Program-made: the position numbers and the translations under genes
Notes under the pieces: model-generated
Seen by the model: the letters and a program-made list of their open reading frames with translations, nothing else
The model's database searches: none
Told to the model about the DNA's origin: nothing
DNA from: Prevotella merdae
Lineage (GTDB): Bacteria > Bacteroidota > Bacteroidia > Bacteroidales > Bacteroidaceae
Reading direction: 5' to 3'
Length of the DNA stretch: 64,000 bases
NCBI RefSeq assembly: GCF_900290275.1
Contig: NZ_LT985323.1
Coordinates: 882,092-946,091, forward strand
Part shown: positions 8,513-17,369 of the stretch, in pieces
Numbering within the stretch: the stretch's first letter is position 1
Layout: every line of letters starts with the position of its first letter

Positions 8513-9370
8513 ATGAAAACTCGAGGACGCAATATTTGTGATACGCTCAAGGCAATACGCAAACAAATAGCAGATGCCAATGGGATAGACTATTCACCTG
8601 AAGAATGTAATTATAAGGGCGAATGTATGGGAACTTGCCCTAAATGTGAGCAAGATTTAAGAGACTTGGAATATGAGCTGCACCTCAGACAAATGGCTGG
8701 AAAAGCTATTAAAGTAGCAGGCATAGCAGCAGGACTTGTCGCTATGACAGCTTGTTCGGATGGAAAGGTACAAAGTATATCTCCGGATGCTACTAAAAGT
8801 GAACTTAATATAGTGAAAAAAAAAGAGCCTAAATCTGGAGACGGACAATTGGAAGGAGATATATCGCTTAGTGATGAGGCTAAACATGCAGAAGACCAAA
8901 ATATAATACTAGGAAAGATTCCAAGCAATCCTCGAATGGAAATAACAAAAGAGCGAACTTCAAATGATAGGAAAGGTACCACATCCAAGAAATCCAAAAA
9001 AGGCAATACCGCTTTAATGCAATCAGCTGTTGATACTGACTCCATAGAAAACAGCAATATATTTGGTGGTGTAGAGGAGATGCCTTCATTCCCAGGTGGT
9101 ATGGCTGCATTGATGAAATACATCAAGGATAATCTACGCTATCCAGAAATTTGTAGGGAAGGTGCTGCTATGGGCAGAGTTAATGTTGTCTTTATTGTAA
9201 ACGAGGACGGAAGTCTGAGTGATGTAAAGGTAATTAGAAGCATTATCCCTGAACTTGACAAGGAGGCCATTAGGGTTGTGAAAAGTATGCCAAAATGGAA
9301 TCCTGCAAAACAAAATGGCAAAGCTGTGAAAATGAAATATGTTGTTCCTGTAAATTTCAGACCTGAATAA
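8513..9370 (+). CDS. TonB family energy transducer, four-Cys N-terminal type
   Basis: 285 residues from the ATG at 8513; a start 19 codons earlier would overlap the promoter. The N-terminus (TRGRNICDTLKAIRKQIAD) and a cytoplasmic four-Cys cluster (ECNYKGECMGTCPKCE, residues ~31-46) are typical of a Bacteroidota TonB subgroup. One hydrophobic helix follows (AIKVAGIAAGLVAMTA), then a charged, disordered periplasmic linker. The TonB C-terminal domain covers about residues 200-285 (FPGGMAALMKYIKDNLRYP and VVPVNFRPE). It should pass proton-motive energy to outer-membrane receptors. The cluster could bind zinc. A Cys right after the helix resembles a lipobox but is too far in to be one. The radical SAM gene starts 2 bp after its stop. 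Confidence 0.85.
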   Translation: MKTRGRNICDTLKAIRKQIADANGIDYSPEECNYKGECMGTCPKCEQDLRDLEYELHLRQMAGKAIKVAGIAAGLVAMTACSDGKVQSISPDATKSELNIVKKKEPKSGDGQLEGDISLSDEAKHAEDQNIILGKIPSNPRMEITKERTSNDRKGTTSKKSKKGNTALMQSAVDTDSIENSNIFGGVEEMPSFPGGMAALMKYIKDNLRYPEICREGAAMGRVNVVFIVNEDGSLSDVKVIRSIIPELDKEAIRVVKSMPKWNPAKQNGKAVKMKYVVPVNFRPE

Positions 9371-9371
9371 G

Positions 9372-9986
9372 ATGAATACAGCTCCACTTATCTGTATCGA
9401 CCGTCATCGCCTTACAATTGACGGTGAGGGGGTTACTACGCTCGTAGCATTTCATGGTTGTCCTCTTCATTGCAAGTACTGTCTCAATTCACAATGTCTT
9501 GAAGCTGACGGCATATGGCAAGAGATTGATACAGAACTGTTGATGATAAATGTGGAGATGGACAATCTCTACTTCCTTGCTACGGGAGGAGGCATATGCT
9601 TTGGTGGAGGCGAACCACTCTTGCATAGTTTGTTCATAAAGGAGTTTTGCGAACAATGTCCTGATGGATGGCAGTTTACGATGGAGACAAGTCTGAACGT
9701 ACCTCGCTACTACTTAGAAGAGGTAGTCCCTTTCATCGACTCCTTTATCATCGACATCAAGGACATGAATCCTAACATCTACAAAGCCTATACAGGCAAG
9801 AGCAACCAGCATGTAATTGATAATCTTGTCTGGCTATGCGCACATGCCAAGCACAAAGAAAGAATCATTATCCGTCTACCACTCATACCTGAGTTCAATA
9901 CTATAGAGGACAGGAAACGCAGTAGGCAAGTATTAAGAGAAATGGGATTTGAGCGATTTGACGAATTTGAGTATGTTGTTAGATAA
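9372..9986 (+). CDS. Radical SAM protein, glycyl-radical-activase-like
   Basis: 204 residues. The N-terminus matches pyruvate formate-lyase activating enzymes: RLTIDGEGVTTLVAFHGCPL leads into the radical SAM cluster C-x3-C-x2-C (CPLHCKYC, about residues 29-37), followed by the SAM-binding GGGEP motif. It is ~40 residues shorter than PflA and has no extra ferredoxin domain. No glycyl radical enzyme gene is nearby, so its partner is unknown. It follows the TonB gene with essentially no gap and is probably cotranscribed, though a functional link is not obvious. Confidence 0.85.
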   Translation: MNTAPLICIDRHRLTIDGEGVTTLVAFHGCPLHCKYCLNSQCLEADGIWQEIDTELLMINVEMDNLYFLATGGGICFGGGEPLLHSLFIKEFCEQCPDGWQFTMETSLNVPRYYLEEVVPFIDSFIIDIKDMNPNIYKAYTGKSNQHVIDNLVWLCAHAKHKERIIIRLPLIPEFNTIEDRKRSRQVLREMGFERFDEFEYVVR

Positions 9987-10034
9987 TGATTTTATACCAA
10001 ATATTTATTAATGTCTGTGCGGACTGCCCACTGT

Positions 10035-10820
10035 TCAGCGATTCTTCATAACCACATCCTCAACAATATGCTTCACGAGGTCGCCCAATGGCAGTTCGAT
10101 GGTTACTTTATTTGATATCTTGAACGCAGGAGAAATGATAGGCACAGTCTCCATTTTGTGTTCGAACGTATTATAGCGGCGTTCAACGCCGAGGTTCATA
10201 TAGAAACTGTTGTTGCCAACGGTCATATATCCACCATAACTTGTTGTCGGCACGAATGGGAATGCTGCCATACTTATGAATGGATTGGTATTATAATAGG
10301 TGCCAAAGATGGTGGCTGAAAGATTTGGGTTGAAGCTATAGACTATCTGCCCCGATATGCCGTATTGCGAGATGATGCCCCTATGGTAGTGATAGCGGTT
10401 GGCAATAAGCCCACCCTGCATATTAATAGCTCCAAAGCTATATTGCATGTTGCCACTTACCGACTGCACATCCATCAGTCCTATGTAACTGCGGTATGTT
10501 CCAACGGCAGTAAACTTCAAGTCTTTTGAAATCTTTGTCGACATCGCCCCTGAATGGCTTGCGTCATATTCGTAGGCAAGCGGTGGCTCTGTAGCGAACG
10601 GCATAGGCGTAAGTGGTGTTATAGGCATGGCAAGAAGTTCGGAAGAAGATAAAGCCTTCATCATTAGAATGTCCGAGTAGGAAGGTGCGACAGGAAGAAA
10701 CTCCGTATTTTTATAGTCATCAGCTAAAGGCAATGGTATCTGTTGCCCCGACACTTCCTGCGCCGTTGCTCCATGCATTGCTGCCAACAATAACATTATA
10801 AAAGCCGTCAGTTTTTTCAT
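10035..10820 (-). CDS. Exported beta-strand-rich protein, function unknown
   Basis: 261 residues from ATG 10820. This start gives a clean signal peptide (KKLTAFIMLLLAAMHGATAQ) that the longer frame would bury. The body has repeated short amphipathic strands (TAVGTYRSYIGLMDV, MQYSFGAINMQGGLI) suggesting an outer-membrane or periplasmic beta-structure. It ends with a short basic tail. No named family recognised. It diverges from the gene at 10942. Confidence 0.6.
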   Translation of the reverse strand: MKKLTAFIMLLLAAMHGATAQEVSGQQIPLPLADDYKNTEFLPVAPSYSDILMMKALSSSELLAMPITPLTPMPFATEPPLAYEYDASHSGAMSTKISKDLKFTAVGTYRSYIGLMDVQSVSGNMQYSFGAINMQGGLIANRYHYHRGIISQYGISGQIVYSFNPNLSATIFGTYYNTNPFISMAAFPFVPTTSYGGYMTVGNNSFYMNLGVERRYNTFEHKMETVPIISPAFKISNKVTIELPLGDLVKHIVEDVVMKNR

Positions 10821-10847
10821 ATTGCTCCAGTGTTTTATTGTCTGTTG

Positions 10848-10855
10848 CAAATTTA
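10848..10855 (-). promoter_or_regulatory. Promoter -7 element for the leftward exported protein
   Basis: Minus strand TAAATTTG (TAnnTTTG), 27 nt upstream of the chosen start at 10820. It lies back to back with the rightward promoter at 10866-10896. Confidence 0.45.
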
Positions 10856-10865
10856 CTAAAAAATC

Positions 10866-10896
10866 TTTGGCTGTTAATAAAGAGTTGCTATCTTTG
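10866..10896 (+). promoter_or_regulatory. Consensus promoter for the gene at 10942
   Basis: TTTG at 10866-10869, a 19-nt spacer and TATCTTTG at 10889-10896: both boxes match the Bacteroidetes vegetative sigma consensus. The chosen start codon is 45 nt further on, which rules out the longer frame from 10822. Confidence 0.75.
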
Positions 10897-10941
10897 CGAA
10901 AGTTTTCTCAAAATAATTTAGAACACATACTTATTATAAAA

Positions 10942-12399
10942 ATGAAGCGAACAATTTTTCCGTATGATTTCTCTCCATACTATCCGGTTGGAATTCAGCC
11001 ATGTCCCATGTATGTGGATGTAGCAAATCGTATTTATGATAGAATAAAGAATATGGACATCAGTTTGCCTGATGCAGATAAACTGAAGAAAGAGATTGCC
11101 ATTAATGTGGCAATCTACTATGAGGACAAGATGTCTGATATCGGGTTATGGAACGCCTTTGTACATAAGCACTCGCTCGCATATGCACACCATTTGCCCT
11201 TCTATGATGATTCTCACGTTCTTGATAAGAAAGATGTGAATGCCAAAGAAGTAGAACTGTTGGTATGGCTTGTGTTGTCCAGAAATTTTGACGACCGCTT
11301 TCTCAATCCTTTAGCTATGGGTGAGGATGCGGCAAATATTATTATGGATATACTTACCGAGGATGATGAGGTTGATGTGAACGATTCTTTGTATGATTTT
11401 ATATACAACTCAGATACGGCCAATGATTATTTCAAGTTGAAGCATGTGCTAATATGGCTTCGTCGCTCCTACCTGCTCTGCTCTCCTTTATCTGAAGATA
11501 GGTTTGAGGAATATTTGGATTTGTATTTAGGACAGTTTAGTAAAGGTGAATCTATGTACTATGCTGAAACGGCTTTCTCTATGAATTGCGAGATTGGACC
11601 AATGGCAGAGATGCCTCATCTGTGGCTGGCAGATATGTATTTAGAAAATGGCATGCAAGAGGAGTCTGAAAAACTGAGAAATCTTAAGTATTGTCAGCAG
11701 GATATATTTGAGGTTTCTGATGTGGATTCGGGAAATGCTGTGCTGAAGAGCTCGAAGGACGAAGTGTACAAATTGAAGAATGTTTATCCTGATGTTTTCA
11801 TTAAAGGTTCATATATTTGTACAGCACTTGTGAAGTATGCTGATAATGATTGGGAAATCAATGGTGTATTGTTAAACTCGAAGAAAGAGGTGTATGACAA
11901 GATGCACGAGCGTCAAGCAGAATTAAGAAACTCTTACGAACATGCCTATCCTTTATATATGAAACGGGCGGAAGGGAAGCGTCTTGCATTCTTTAAGGAC
12001 ACTAATGAACTGAAAGAATGGTTGACTAAGATTTCGCCAGAATTGGATATGACAGAGGTTTGCCATCATTTGCCAAGTGGTCCACAAGTAGGCTTTATAT
12101 CTGAGAAAGCAGGAATTATTTTTGCACCTAATATTATTCATGTGATAAAATGCAGTTACAACCCATACTATAGAAAATGTGACGCACGTACATTGCAAAA
12201 GGAAACTATGGATGCATTAATCAATACGGGGGCCATGCACCCTGAGTTTCTCCATTATCTGCTTGAGAACAACATGTTGCAGGATGGTGATCTAAGTGGT
12301 AACTATCCCAGTGAATTGGGTAAGTTTATTTTTACACGTAATATAGACTTTATTGCTCGTCATCATCGCAGACACCTTTATTGGGACCATGATTATTGA
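10942..12399 (+). CDS. Large cytoplasmic protein of unknown function
   Basis: 485 residues from ATG 10942, just after a strong promoter. No signal peptide or membrane helix. The composition is acidic and helical; the first ~150 residues include IAINVAIYYEDKMSDIGLWN, and a central segment (SPLSEDRFEEYLDLYLGQFS) is TPR-like in feel. A later part (VPDVFIKGSYICTALVKYADNDWEI) is probably beta. I recognise no named domain. It is monocistronic with a terminator-like hairpin behind it. Confidence 0.7.
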   Translation: MKRTIFPYDFSPYYPVGIQPCPMYVDVANRIYDRIKNMDISLPDADKLKKEIAINVAIYYEDKMSDIGLWNAFVHKHSLAYAHHLPFYDDSHVLDKKDVNAKEVELLVWLVLSRNFDDRFLNPLAMGEDAANIIMDILTEDDEVDVNDSLYDFIYNSDTANDYFKLKHVLIWLRRSYLLCSPLSEDRFEEYLDLYLGQFSKGESMYYAETAFSMNCEIGPMAEMPHLWLADMYLENGMQEESEKLRNLKYCQQDIFEVSDVDSGNAVLKSSKDEVYKLKNVYPDVFIKGSYICTALVKYADNDWEINGVLLNSKKEVYDKMHERQAELRNSYEHAYPLYMKRAEGKRLAFFKDTNELKEWLTKISPELDMTEVCHHLPSGPQVGFISEKAGIIFAPNIIHVIKCSYNPYYRKCDARTLQKETMDALINTGAMHPEFLHYLLENNMLQDGDLSGNYPSELGKFIFTRNIDFIARHHRRHLYWDHDY

Positions 12400-12504
12400 C
12401 AAGAAGTTTAAAACTGCAATGTATAGGAAGTTTCTTTGTAAGCGTGCTCGCAAAGATGCTTATAGACTCCACTAAAGACAGAACTAGTGATTTACATCCT
12501 GTAA

Positions 12505-12537
12505 AAACAATCGTATCATGCCTTGATACGATTGTTT
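12505..12537 (+). terminator. Hairpin terminator
   Basis: A perfect 14-bp stem (AAACAATCGTATCA / TGATACGATTGTTT) with a 5-nt loop, 106 nt after the stop of the upstream gene and before the LuxR gene. The descending arm ends in TTT. Confidence 0.65.
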
Positions 12538-12583
12538 CAAGACACGCGACAGATTGTATAAATTGTAACAACGGCAAATGTAG

Positions 12584-13339
12584 ATGGACAAATATTTTGA
12601 ACCGATAAACAGGCTCTATCTTTCACAACCTTTTGCCGAAAGGGGAAATGAGGGTGAACTTGACAGATGCCTGCATATAGCCGAAGCGTATGCTTTGGCT
12701 GAGAACGCCATTGTGTCTATGGGTGATTTCGTCAGGAACTGTAGCTACTGTTTTTTTGGTGGGTTAGCGGATTTGCTTGGCCTTTCGGATGAAGAGCGTT
12801 GTCCTACTATTCCATCACTTTATGAGGAGTTTATCTTCAGTAGAGCAAATCAGGATGATCTTATGCTGCGCCATGCCCATGAGCTTGCGTACATACACCT
12901 TACTGAAAAGATGACACCCGATGAAAGACGGAATTATATCCTAAGTGACAATCTCCGTATGCGTGACAAGGACGGCGTTTGGCGGTCGGTACGGCACCGT
13001 ATGTTATCGCTGGAAGGAACGAGTGACGGCTGTTATTGGCTGAATATGTGTATATATACACTATGTCATGACAATCAGGATACACCAAAAATCGTCAATA
13101 CACGCACTGGAGAGTGCCGCATATTGACGACTGATGATTATGTGAACATTCTTTCTTCTCGTGAAATTGCGGTATTGAGATTGATTGGCAACGGCCTACA
13201 GAGCAAGGAAATTGCCGACAATCTGTGTATCAGTGTCAATACTGTTCATAGGCACCGCCAGAACATTTTACAGAAACTGAAAGTCGGCAATGCCATAGAA
13301 GCCTGCAAGGTTGCCAAAGCAATGGGGTTAATTCCCTAA
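12584..13339 (+). CDS. LuxR-type regulator with N-terminal sensory region
   Basis: 251 residues. The C-terminal ~60 are a LuxR/FixJ HTH (LSSREIAVLRLIGNGLQSKE, then a VNTVHRHRQNILQKL recognition helix). The N-terminal ~180 residues resemble a PAS-like sensory fold (MRDKDGVWRSVRHRMLSLEG); no phospho-receiver Asp motif is seen. The ligand is unknown. It converges on the lipoprotein gene, overlapping it by 12 bp, so the two 3' ends are antisense to one another. Confidence 0.85.
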   Translation: MDKYFEPINRLYLSQPFAERGNEGELDRCLHIAEAYALAENAIVSMGDFVRNCSYCFFGGLADLLGLSDEERCPTIPSLYEEFIFSRANQDDLMLRHAHELAYIHLTEKMTPDERRNYILSDNLRMRDKDGVWRSVRHRMLSLEGTSDGCYWLNMCIYTLCHDNQDTPKIVNTRTGECRILTTDDYVNILSSREIAVLRLIGNGLQSKEIADNLCISVNTVHRHRQNILQKLKVGNAIEACKVAKAMGLIP

Positions 13340-14056
13340 ACGGAAATCACCTACATTGTCTGTTGACAACGAAAGTTCGCTGAACTCGCTGACACATTCT
13401 CCCTTGACCGGAGCCTGTGAGCATATACCTATATATAATTCCTTGGGATAATTGTTTTTATACAGGCGTACCATTTGCCACTCTTTGCCATCAAGAGAGA
13501 AATAGCTTGCTATGGTATGAGTATCGGATGATATTTTGTAATATATGTTGTCCTGTTCGATAACCTCATGGTTATTGTCGTCTGATGTGCCGACAGTCCT
13601 CACGGTCACCACACGATGTTTGCCACGCTCGTCCTGCTCAAAACAGAATTTCTGCCAAAGGGTGTCGTTTGCTACGACCATCAAATTGGCCGCATTGTAT
13701 AGACCGTCTTTCGTGAATCCCGGCTTGAGACGTCCTGAGAATGTGAACGGCTTTGTGTTGTCTATTGTCGTCAACAGAATCTTTGCGGTCGATTTTGTCA
13801 GTTTGCCGTCATTCGGATCGATGAAAAGGTCTGTGCCTTCTGGTGCGATGAAGCGTATTATTGTATCGGTCTGGCTTACTTGTTTGTCTGCACCGTTAAT
13901 CATTTTTGTGAAATGGATACCACCAAGTTTCACATCACAGTCCTGAATCTGGAAGGTCGGCTTGTATGTGTCTTTTTTTGCCTTCTTAGATGATGGCGAA
14001 CAGGCCGTTAGACTAAAAATAGCCAAGGCTGAAGCCAAGAGTGTTTTTGTATTCAT
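13328..14056 (-). CDS. DUF1349-like lipoprotein
   Basis: 242 residues with a lipoprotein signal (SLTACSPS, Cys ~19). The body looks like the concanavalin-like fold of DUF1349 proteins: a TGR/SGRLKPGF segment, YNAANLMVVANDTLWQKFCF, a NIYYKISSDTHTIASYFSLD strand and a C-terminal YIGICSQAPVKGE. It may bind a glycan; function not established. Probably anchored in the outer membrane. Confidence 0.7.
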   Translation of the reverse strand: MNTKTLLASALAIFSLTACSPSSKKAKKDTYKPTFQIQDCDVKLGGIHFTKMINGADKQVSQTDTIIRFIAPEGTDLFIDPNDGKLTKSTAKILLTTIDNTKPFTFSGRLKPGFTKDGLYNAANLMVVANDTLWQKFCFEQDERGKHRVVTVRTVGTSDDNNHEVIEQDNIYYKISSDTHTIASYFSLDGKEWQMVRLYKNNYPKELYIGICSQAPVKGECVSEFSELSLSTDNVGDFRLGN

Positions 14057-14088
14057 AATGAAACATTTTTATAGTTATTTTGATGGTG

Positions 14089-14119
14089 CAAAGTTACAGG
14101 CATTAAGTCATGTCCGCAA
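14089..14119 (-). promoter_or_regulatory. Promoter for the DUF1349-like lipoprotein
   Basis: Minus strand TTG (14117-14119), 20-nt spacer, TAACTTTG (14089-14096), ending 32 nt before the start codon. Bases 14120-14252 show no gene. Confidence 0.6.
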
Positions 14120-14252
14120 TAGTCAATTTTAACCAAAATGAAGGCCTGATTGTTATCACAAGTGGGTTATTCAACCCCGTTAAAACTGTCAACGATTTGC
14201 TCAGAGAACTATAGCGAGATTTAAATCTCATTATACATATAAATTCATTAGT

Positions 14253-14271
14253 GTCCCGTTAAAATCGGGAC
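14253..14271. repeat. Short inverted repeat beside an IS remnant
   Basis: GTCCCG and CGGGAC separated by 7 nt (TTAAAAT), just beyond the stop of the transposase remnant. It may be part of the old insertion-sequence end or a small terminator. Confidence 0.5.
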
Positions 14272-14281
14272 CAGTTAAATA

Positions 14282-14563
14282 TTAATCAAATAACCCCGGA
14301 AAGAGGGGACAATCGAGTTCTTTGACATTATTGAAATCAGTCCTTTCGAAGAGATCTACGAGTGGTGTCTTATCCATAAGAGAAATGCTTAGAATCTGAA
14401 GAACCTCATAAGTTGATCGTTTAAGTTGCAAATCATGTTGTACGATAGCAGCGAGGTAATAGGCTATAATTGCCGATGAGATTTGGATTCTGACAGCATT
14501 CTCTGTACAGCCTTTAAGCGGAAATATGGTGTAAGTCCTATTGAATATAGAGCTATGCAGCAT
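14282..14563 (-). pseudogene. C-terminal remnant of an IS4-type transposase
   Basis: About 78 residues match the C-terminus of IS4-family transposases of Bacteroidota: ENAVRIQISSAIIAYYLAAI, then QHDLQLKRSTYEVLQILSIS and LVDLFERTDFNNVKE. The catalytic Asp/Glu part is absent, and the first ~16 residues of the frame are unrelated sequence. The insertion sequence is therefore dead, a scar next to a tRNA gene. Confidence 0.8.
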
Positions 14564-14574
14564 GCTTCAAGTTG

Positions 14575-14642
14575 TTTTACTCAGCATAATGAATAATTTT
14601 ATTCAGTCGGCTGAGTAATTTTACTCAACGGACTGAGTAAAA
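14575..14642. repeat. Nested ACTCAG/CTGAGT inverted repeats
   Basis: An outer inverted repeat TTTTACTCAG (14575-14584) / CTGAGTAAAA (14633-14642) encloses an inner one, TGAGTAA (14612-14618) / TTACTCA (14621-14627). The DNA could extrude a cruciform or be a protein-binding array. It directly abuts the IS4 remnant. The rest of 14643-14824 shows no gene. Confidence 0.6.
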
Positions 14643-14824
14643 AATAGCATATACACGGAATTTTTGGCAGTATTGCCACTTTTCCCTTGTAATAGATGGT
14701 GTATGACTCGTTTTCAAGTTTAATTATCAATGTGATTCTTGTGAAAAATCTTAAAAAGGTGTATAATATGACAGTTCTAAAATCTCAAAAAGGTGCAAAC
14801 AATTGTTTTCCCGTAAACCAAAAA

Positions 14825-14854
14825 CAGCGGCCTACGCCGAAGCGTAAGTCGCTG
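14825..14854 (-). terminator. Terminator of the tRNA-Met gene
   Basis: On the minus strand a stem with small bulges (CAGCG...TTACGC, TTCG loop, GCGTA...CGCTG) is followed by TTTTTGG. It lies 11 nt beyond the 3' end of the tRNA. Confidence 0.8.
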
Positions 14855-14865
14855 TAATAGAAGCG

Positions 14866-14939
14866 TGGACCAGCCTGGGCTTGAACCAGGGACCTCCAGA
14901 TTATGAGTCTGTTGCTCTAACCAACTGAGCTACAAGTCC
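14866..14939 (-). tRNA. tRNA-Met (anticodon CAT)
   Basis: A 74-nt cloverleaf on the minus strand starting GGACTTGTAGCTCAGTTGG, with anticodon loop CTCATAA, a five-pair T stem (CCTGG / CCAGG) around TTCAAGC, and discriminator A. CCA is not encoded. The acceptor stem has one T-T mismatch. CAT could also be a precursor of tRNA-Ile2 (after lysidine modification); the body fits elongator Met. Confidence 0.9.
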
Positions 14940-15042
14940 GACTTATGCCCTTATGGGATAAGTTTGCGGGTGCAAAGATAGTGTTTTTTGAGGAAAACGC
15001 CAAATTTTTAGAATAAAAATGTGAGGAAACGTTTATTTTCTG

Positions 15043-15050
15043 TACTTTTG
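15043..15050 (+). promoter_or_regulatory. Promoter -7 element for the DUF5686 gene
   Basis: TACTTTTG, followed by a leader of about 150 nt before the DUF5686 start. No clear -33 box. Confidence 0.5.
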
Positions 15051-15063
15051 CAAGTATATTGTC

Positions 15064-15135
15064 AAGAAAGAAACAATTAGAATAAAGAAAGAAACCAAGA
15101 AAAGAAACAATTAGAGACAAAGAAAAGAAACAAAG
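15064..15135 (+). repeat. Purine-rich GAAAC repeats in a 5' leader
   Basis: The leader of the DUF5686 gene is almost pure A/G with imperfect repeats of AAGAAA(A)GAAAC: copies begin near 15064, 15084, 15098 and 15119, two of them continuing as AATTAGA. It is probably transcribed and unstructured. A-rich leaders favour translation in Bacteroidota, which lack Shine-Dalgarno pairing. Confidence 0.5.
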
Positions 15136-15205
15136 TGAAACAGCGAAACGAACAATCAGAAATAAATGTATAAACGGCAATAGAAGAACAAACGACTGCA
15201 AGATA

Positions 15206-17263
15206 TTGAGACAACGTCTATATAACATATTGGTTTGGACTTGCGTTATGGTTGTGGCTTTATGTGCCGCAACTCCTGCTTTAGGGGCAAGCCGGCGATA
15301 CACGCTTCAGACTATGAAGCGTGTGTTTGGTTATGCGGCTTCGGTTGACACTACCGGTATGGGCAAAGGCGGGAGCTATGCTTACGTTAAATACGACATA
15401 CGAACCAATAAACGCAATGCCATATTGCTTGCTATTCCTACGATGTTTGCTGTGGCTCACGGAGGCGACCGCGAGCATGTAGGCGAGACTTATAGCCGTG
15501 TGAACAACGCGCATCCTGACAAATTTGATGCAACCCGATTGCTTGAACGTTCTACTGTGCCACATGAGATGCGCACTATGCCTACGGTACTTAAGTATCT
15601 TACGCCCTTTATCTACGACGAGATGTTGATAGACGGCCGTATTGTGTCGCCATTCCATTATCGCAACCGTCGTTTCTATCGTTATCGTATAACAATGTTC
15701 TCACCAGGTGTGGCTCTTGTAAGCTTCAGACCAAGACTTAACAATACAAAGCTTGTGCAAGGTTGGGCACGTGTGGAGACTAAGACAGGACGTGTGATAG
15801 AGACGGCTTTTGATGGTGAATATGATATGGTGAGGTTTCATCTTGCAGTTACTATGGGCGATGAGGGCAAGGCATCGTTGTTTCCACGCGACTGTACTCT
15901 TAACTCACGTTTCTTATTTATGGGCAATGACATTACTGCCGAATATACAGGTGTGTATGGATTGCCCAAGATAATATCAGACACTATAACAAATAGGCGA
16001 GATACGGCACTTATAAACCGTATACGCCCGATACCACTAAATAGCCACGAGCAGTATCTCTTTGATAGATATTATGCCCGCCGCAACCGTGCTTCTGCCG
16101 ACACAATATCCCAAAAGGACAGCAAGGGCATACTTGGCAGACGCATGTGGTATGCTTTGGCACGCAATATGGTTCAGCGTACCAACCAGCGCTTTGGCTC
16201 AAAAGACCAGGGACACTTCCGTGTTAGTCCGCTGCTTAATCCGCTTTACTTCAGTTATAGTTCGCAGCGTGGACTGACTTATCGTCTTGACATTCGTGGC
16301 AATTATTACTTCAGCAACAACCAGATGTTGGAGACTCGCTTTAAGTTGGGTTATGCCTTCAAGCAGAAACAGTTCTACTTCGACTTTCCATTCACCTTCT
16401 ATATTGACCGCAAGCATGATGCCTATATACGCACAGAATGGGCGAGTGGCAGGCATATAACCAATTCGGAGGTAGTGGATGCGATAAAGAACGAGCGTGG
16501 CGACAGTATCGACTGGGACAAGCTGAACCTTAAATACTTTCGCGACCATATGTTCCGTCTGTCAGCACATTATGATCCATCGCCTAAATGGGGCTTGGAG
16601 ACGGGTTTGCTTGTACACAAGCGCACAGCAATAGACCGTAGTGCGTTTGATGTGGCAGGTCGTCCGGCAGCTTATACATCAGTAGCGCCTATCTTTGAGC
16701 TTACATATCGCCCTATAGGATATAACGGACCAATCTTTACAGCCGATTACGAGCGTAGCATAAAAGGCTTTTGGGGCTCAAACCTTGCATACGAGCGAGT
16801 GGAGATAGACGGGCAATACAAGTATAAATTGTCTGCACTTAGCTATTTGCAGATGCGTGCCGGAACGGGTTTTTACACGCATAAGGGCAAGGACAGCTAC
16901 TTTCTTGACTATAGAAACTTTAGAGAGGAGAACATACCAGGTGGATGGAATGACGACTGGGCTTGCTCCTTTGAGCTTCTGAATAGTGGATGGTACAATG
17001 CCTCAGAGTATTATGTGCGAGCCAATGTGGCATATGAATCGCCTTTGCTATTGCTGTCGTGGGTGCCTATAGCCGGACGTCTTGTGGAGAAGGAACGCCT
17101 ATACGTCAATGCTCTTAGTGTTAGACATCTGCATCCATACGTAGAGTATGGTTACGGATTCTCGTGCCGTGCCTTCTCGTTGGCAGCCTTCTTAGGACAA
17201 CGCAATTGGCGTGTTGATGGATTTACCGTACGTGTAGGTTTTGAGCTATTCCGTCATTGGTAA
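15206..17263 (+). CDS. DUF5686 family outer-membrane protein
   Basis: 685 residues with a signal peptide (ALCAATPALGAS). The N-terminal half contains PTVLKYLTPFIYDEMLIDGR and FYRYRITMFSPGVALVSFRP, a soluble domain typical of DUF5686. The C-terminal ~350 residues are a predicted barrel ending in FTVRVGFELFRHW. Unlike many homologues it has no carboxypeptidase-regulatory-like domain in front. Function unknown; probably an outer-membrane surface protein. Confidence 0.8.
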   Translation: MRQRLYNILVWTCVMVVALCAATPALGASRRYTLQTMKRVFGYAASVDTTGMGKGGSYAYVKYDIRTNKRNAILLAIPTMFAVAHGGDREHVGETYSRVNNAHPDKFDATRLLERSTVPHEMRTMPTVLKYLTPFIYDEMLIDGRIVSPFHYRNRRFYRYRITMFSPGVALVSFRPRLNNTKLVQGWARVETKTGRVIETAFDGEYDMVRFHLAVTMGDEGKASLFPRDCTLNSRFLFMGNDITAEYTGVYGLPKIISDTITNRRDTALINRIRPIPLNSHEQYLFDRYYARRNRASADTISQKDSKGILGRRMWYALARNMVQRTNQRFGSKDQGHFRVSPLLNPLYFSYSSQRGLTYRLDIRGNYYFSNNQMLETRFKLGYAFKQKQFYFDFPFTFYIDRKHDAYIRTEWASGRHITNSEVVDAIKNERGDSIDWDKLNLKYFRDHMFRLSAHYDPSPKWGLETGLLVHKRTAIDRSAFDVAGRPAAYTSVAPIFELTYRPIGYNGPIFTADYERSIKGFWGSNLAYERVEIDGQYKYKLSALSYLQMRAGTGFYTHKGKDSYFLDYRNFREENIPGGWNDDWACSFELLNSGWYNASEYYVRANVAYESPLLLLSWVPIAGRLVEKERLYVNALSVRHLHPYVEYGYGFSCRAFSLAAFLGQRNWRVDGFTVRVGFELFRHW

Positions 17264-17369
17264 GGCAAATAATAAGCAAAACATATTGTACATCCAACAA
17301 TTTGTATTAACTTTACAGCCGTATAAATACAATATGTCACAACAATACTAACATCTAAACCCAAAACTT

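Noticed and set aside
8611..9126. 171-residue minus-strand gene
   Set aside because: It is fully antisense to the TonB gene, whose domain pattern is clear.
9372..9986. QueE or another modified-base radical SAM enzyme
   Set aside because: The N-terminal motif around the cluster and its spacing fit formate-lyase activases better, though the short length leaves some doubt.
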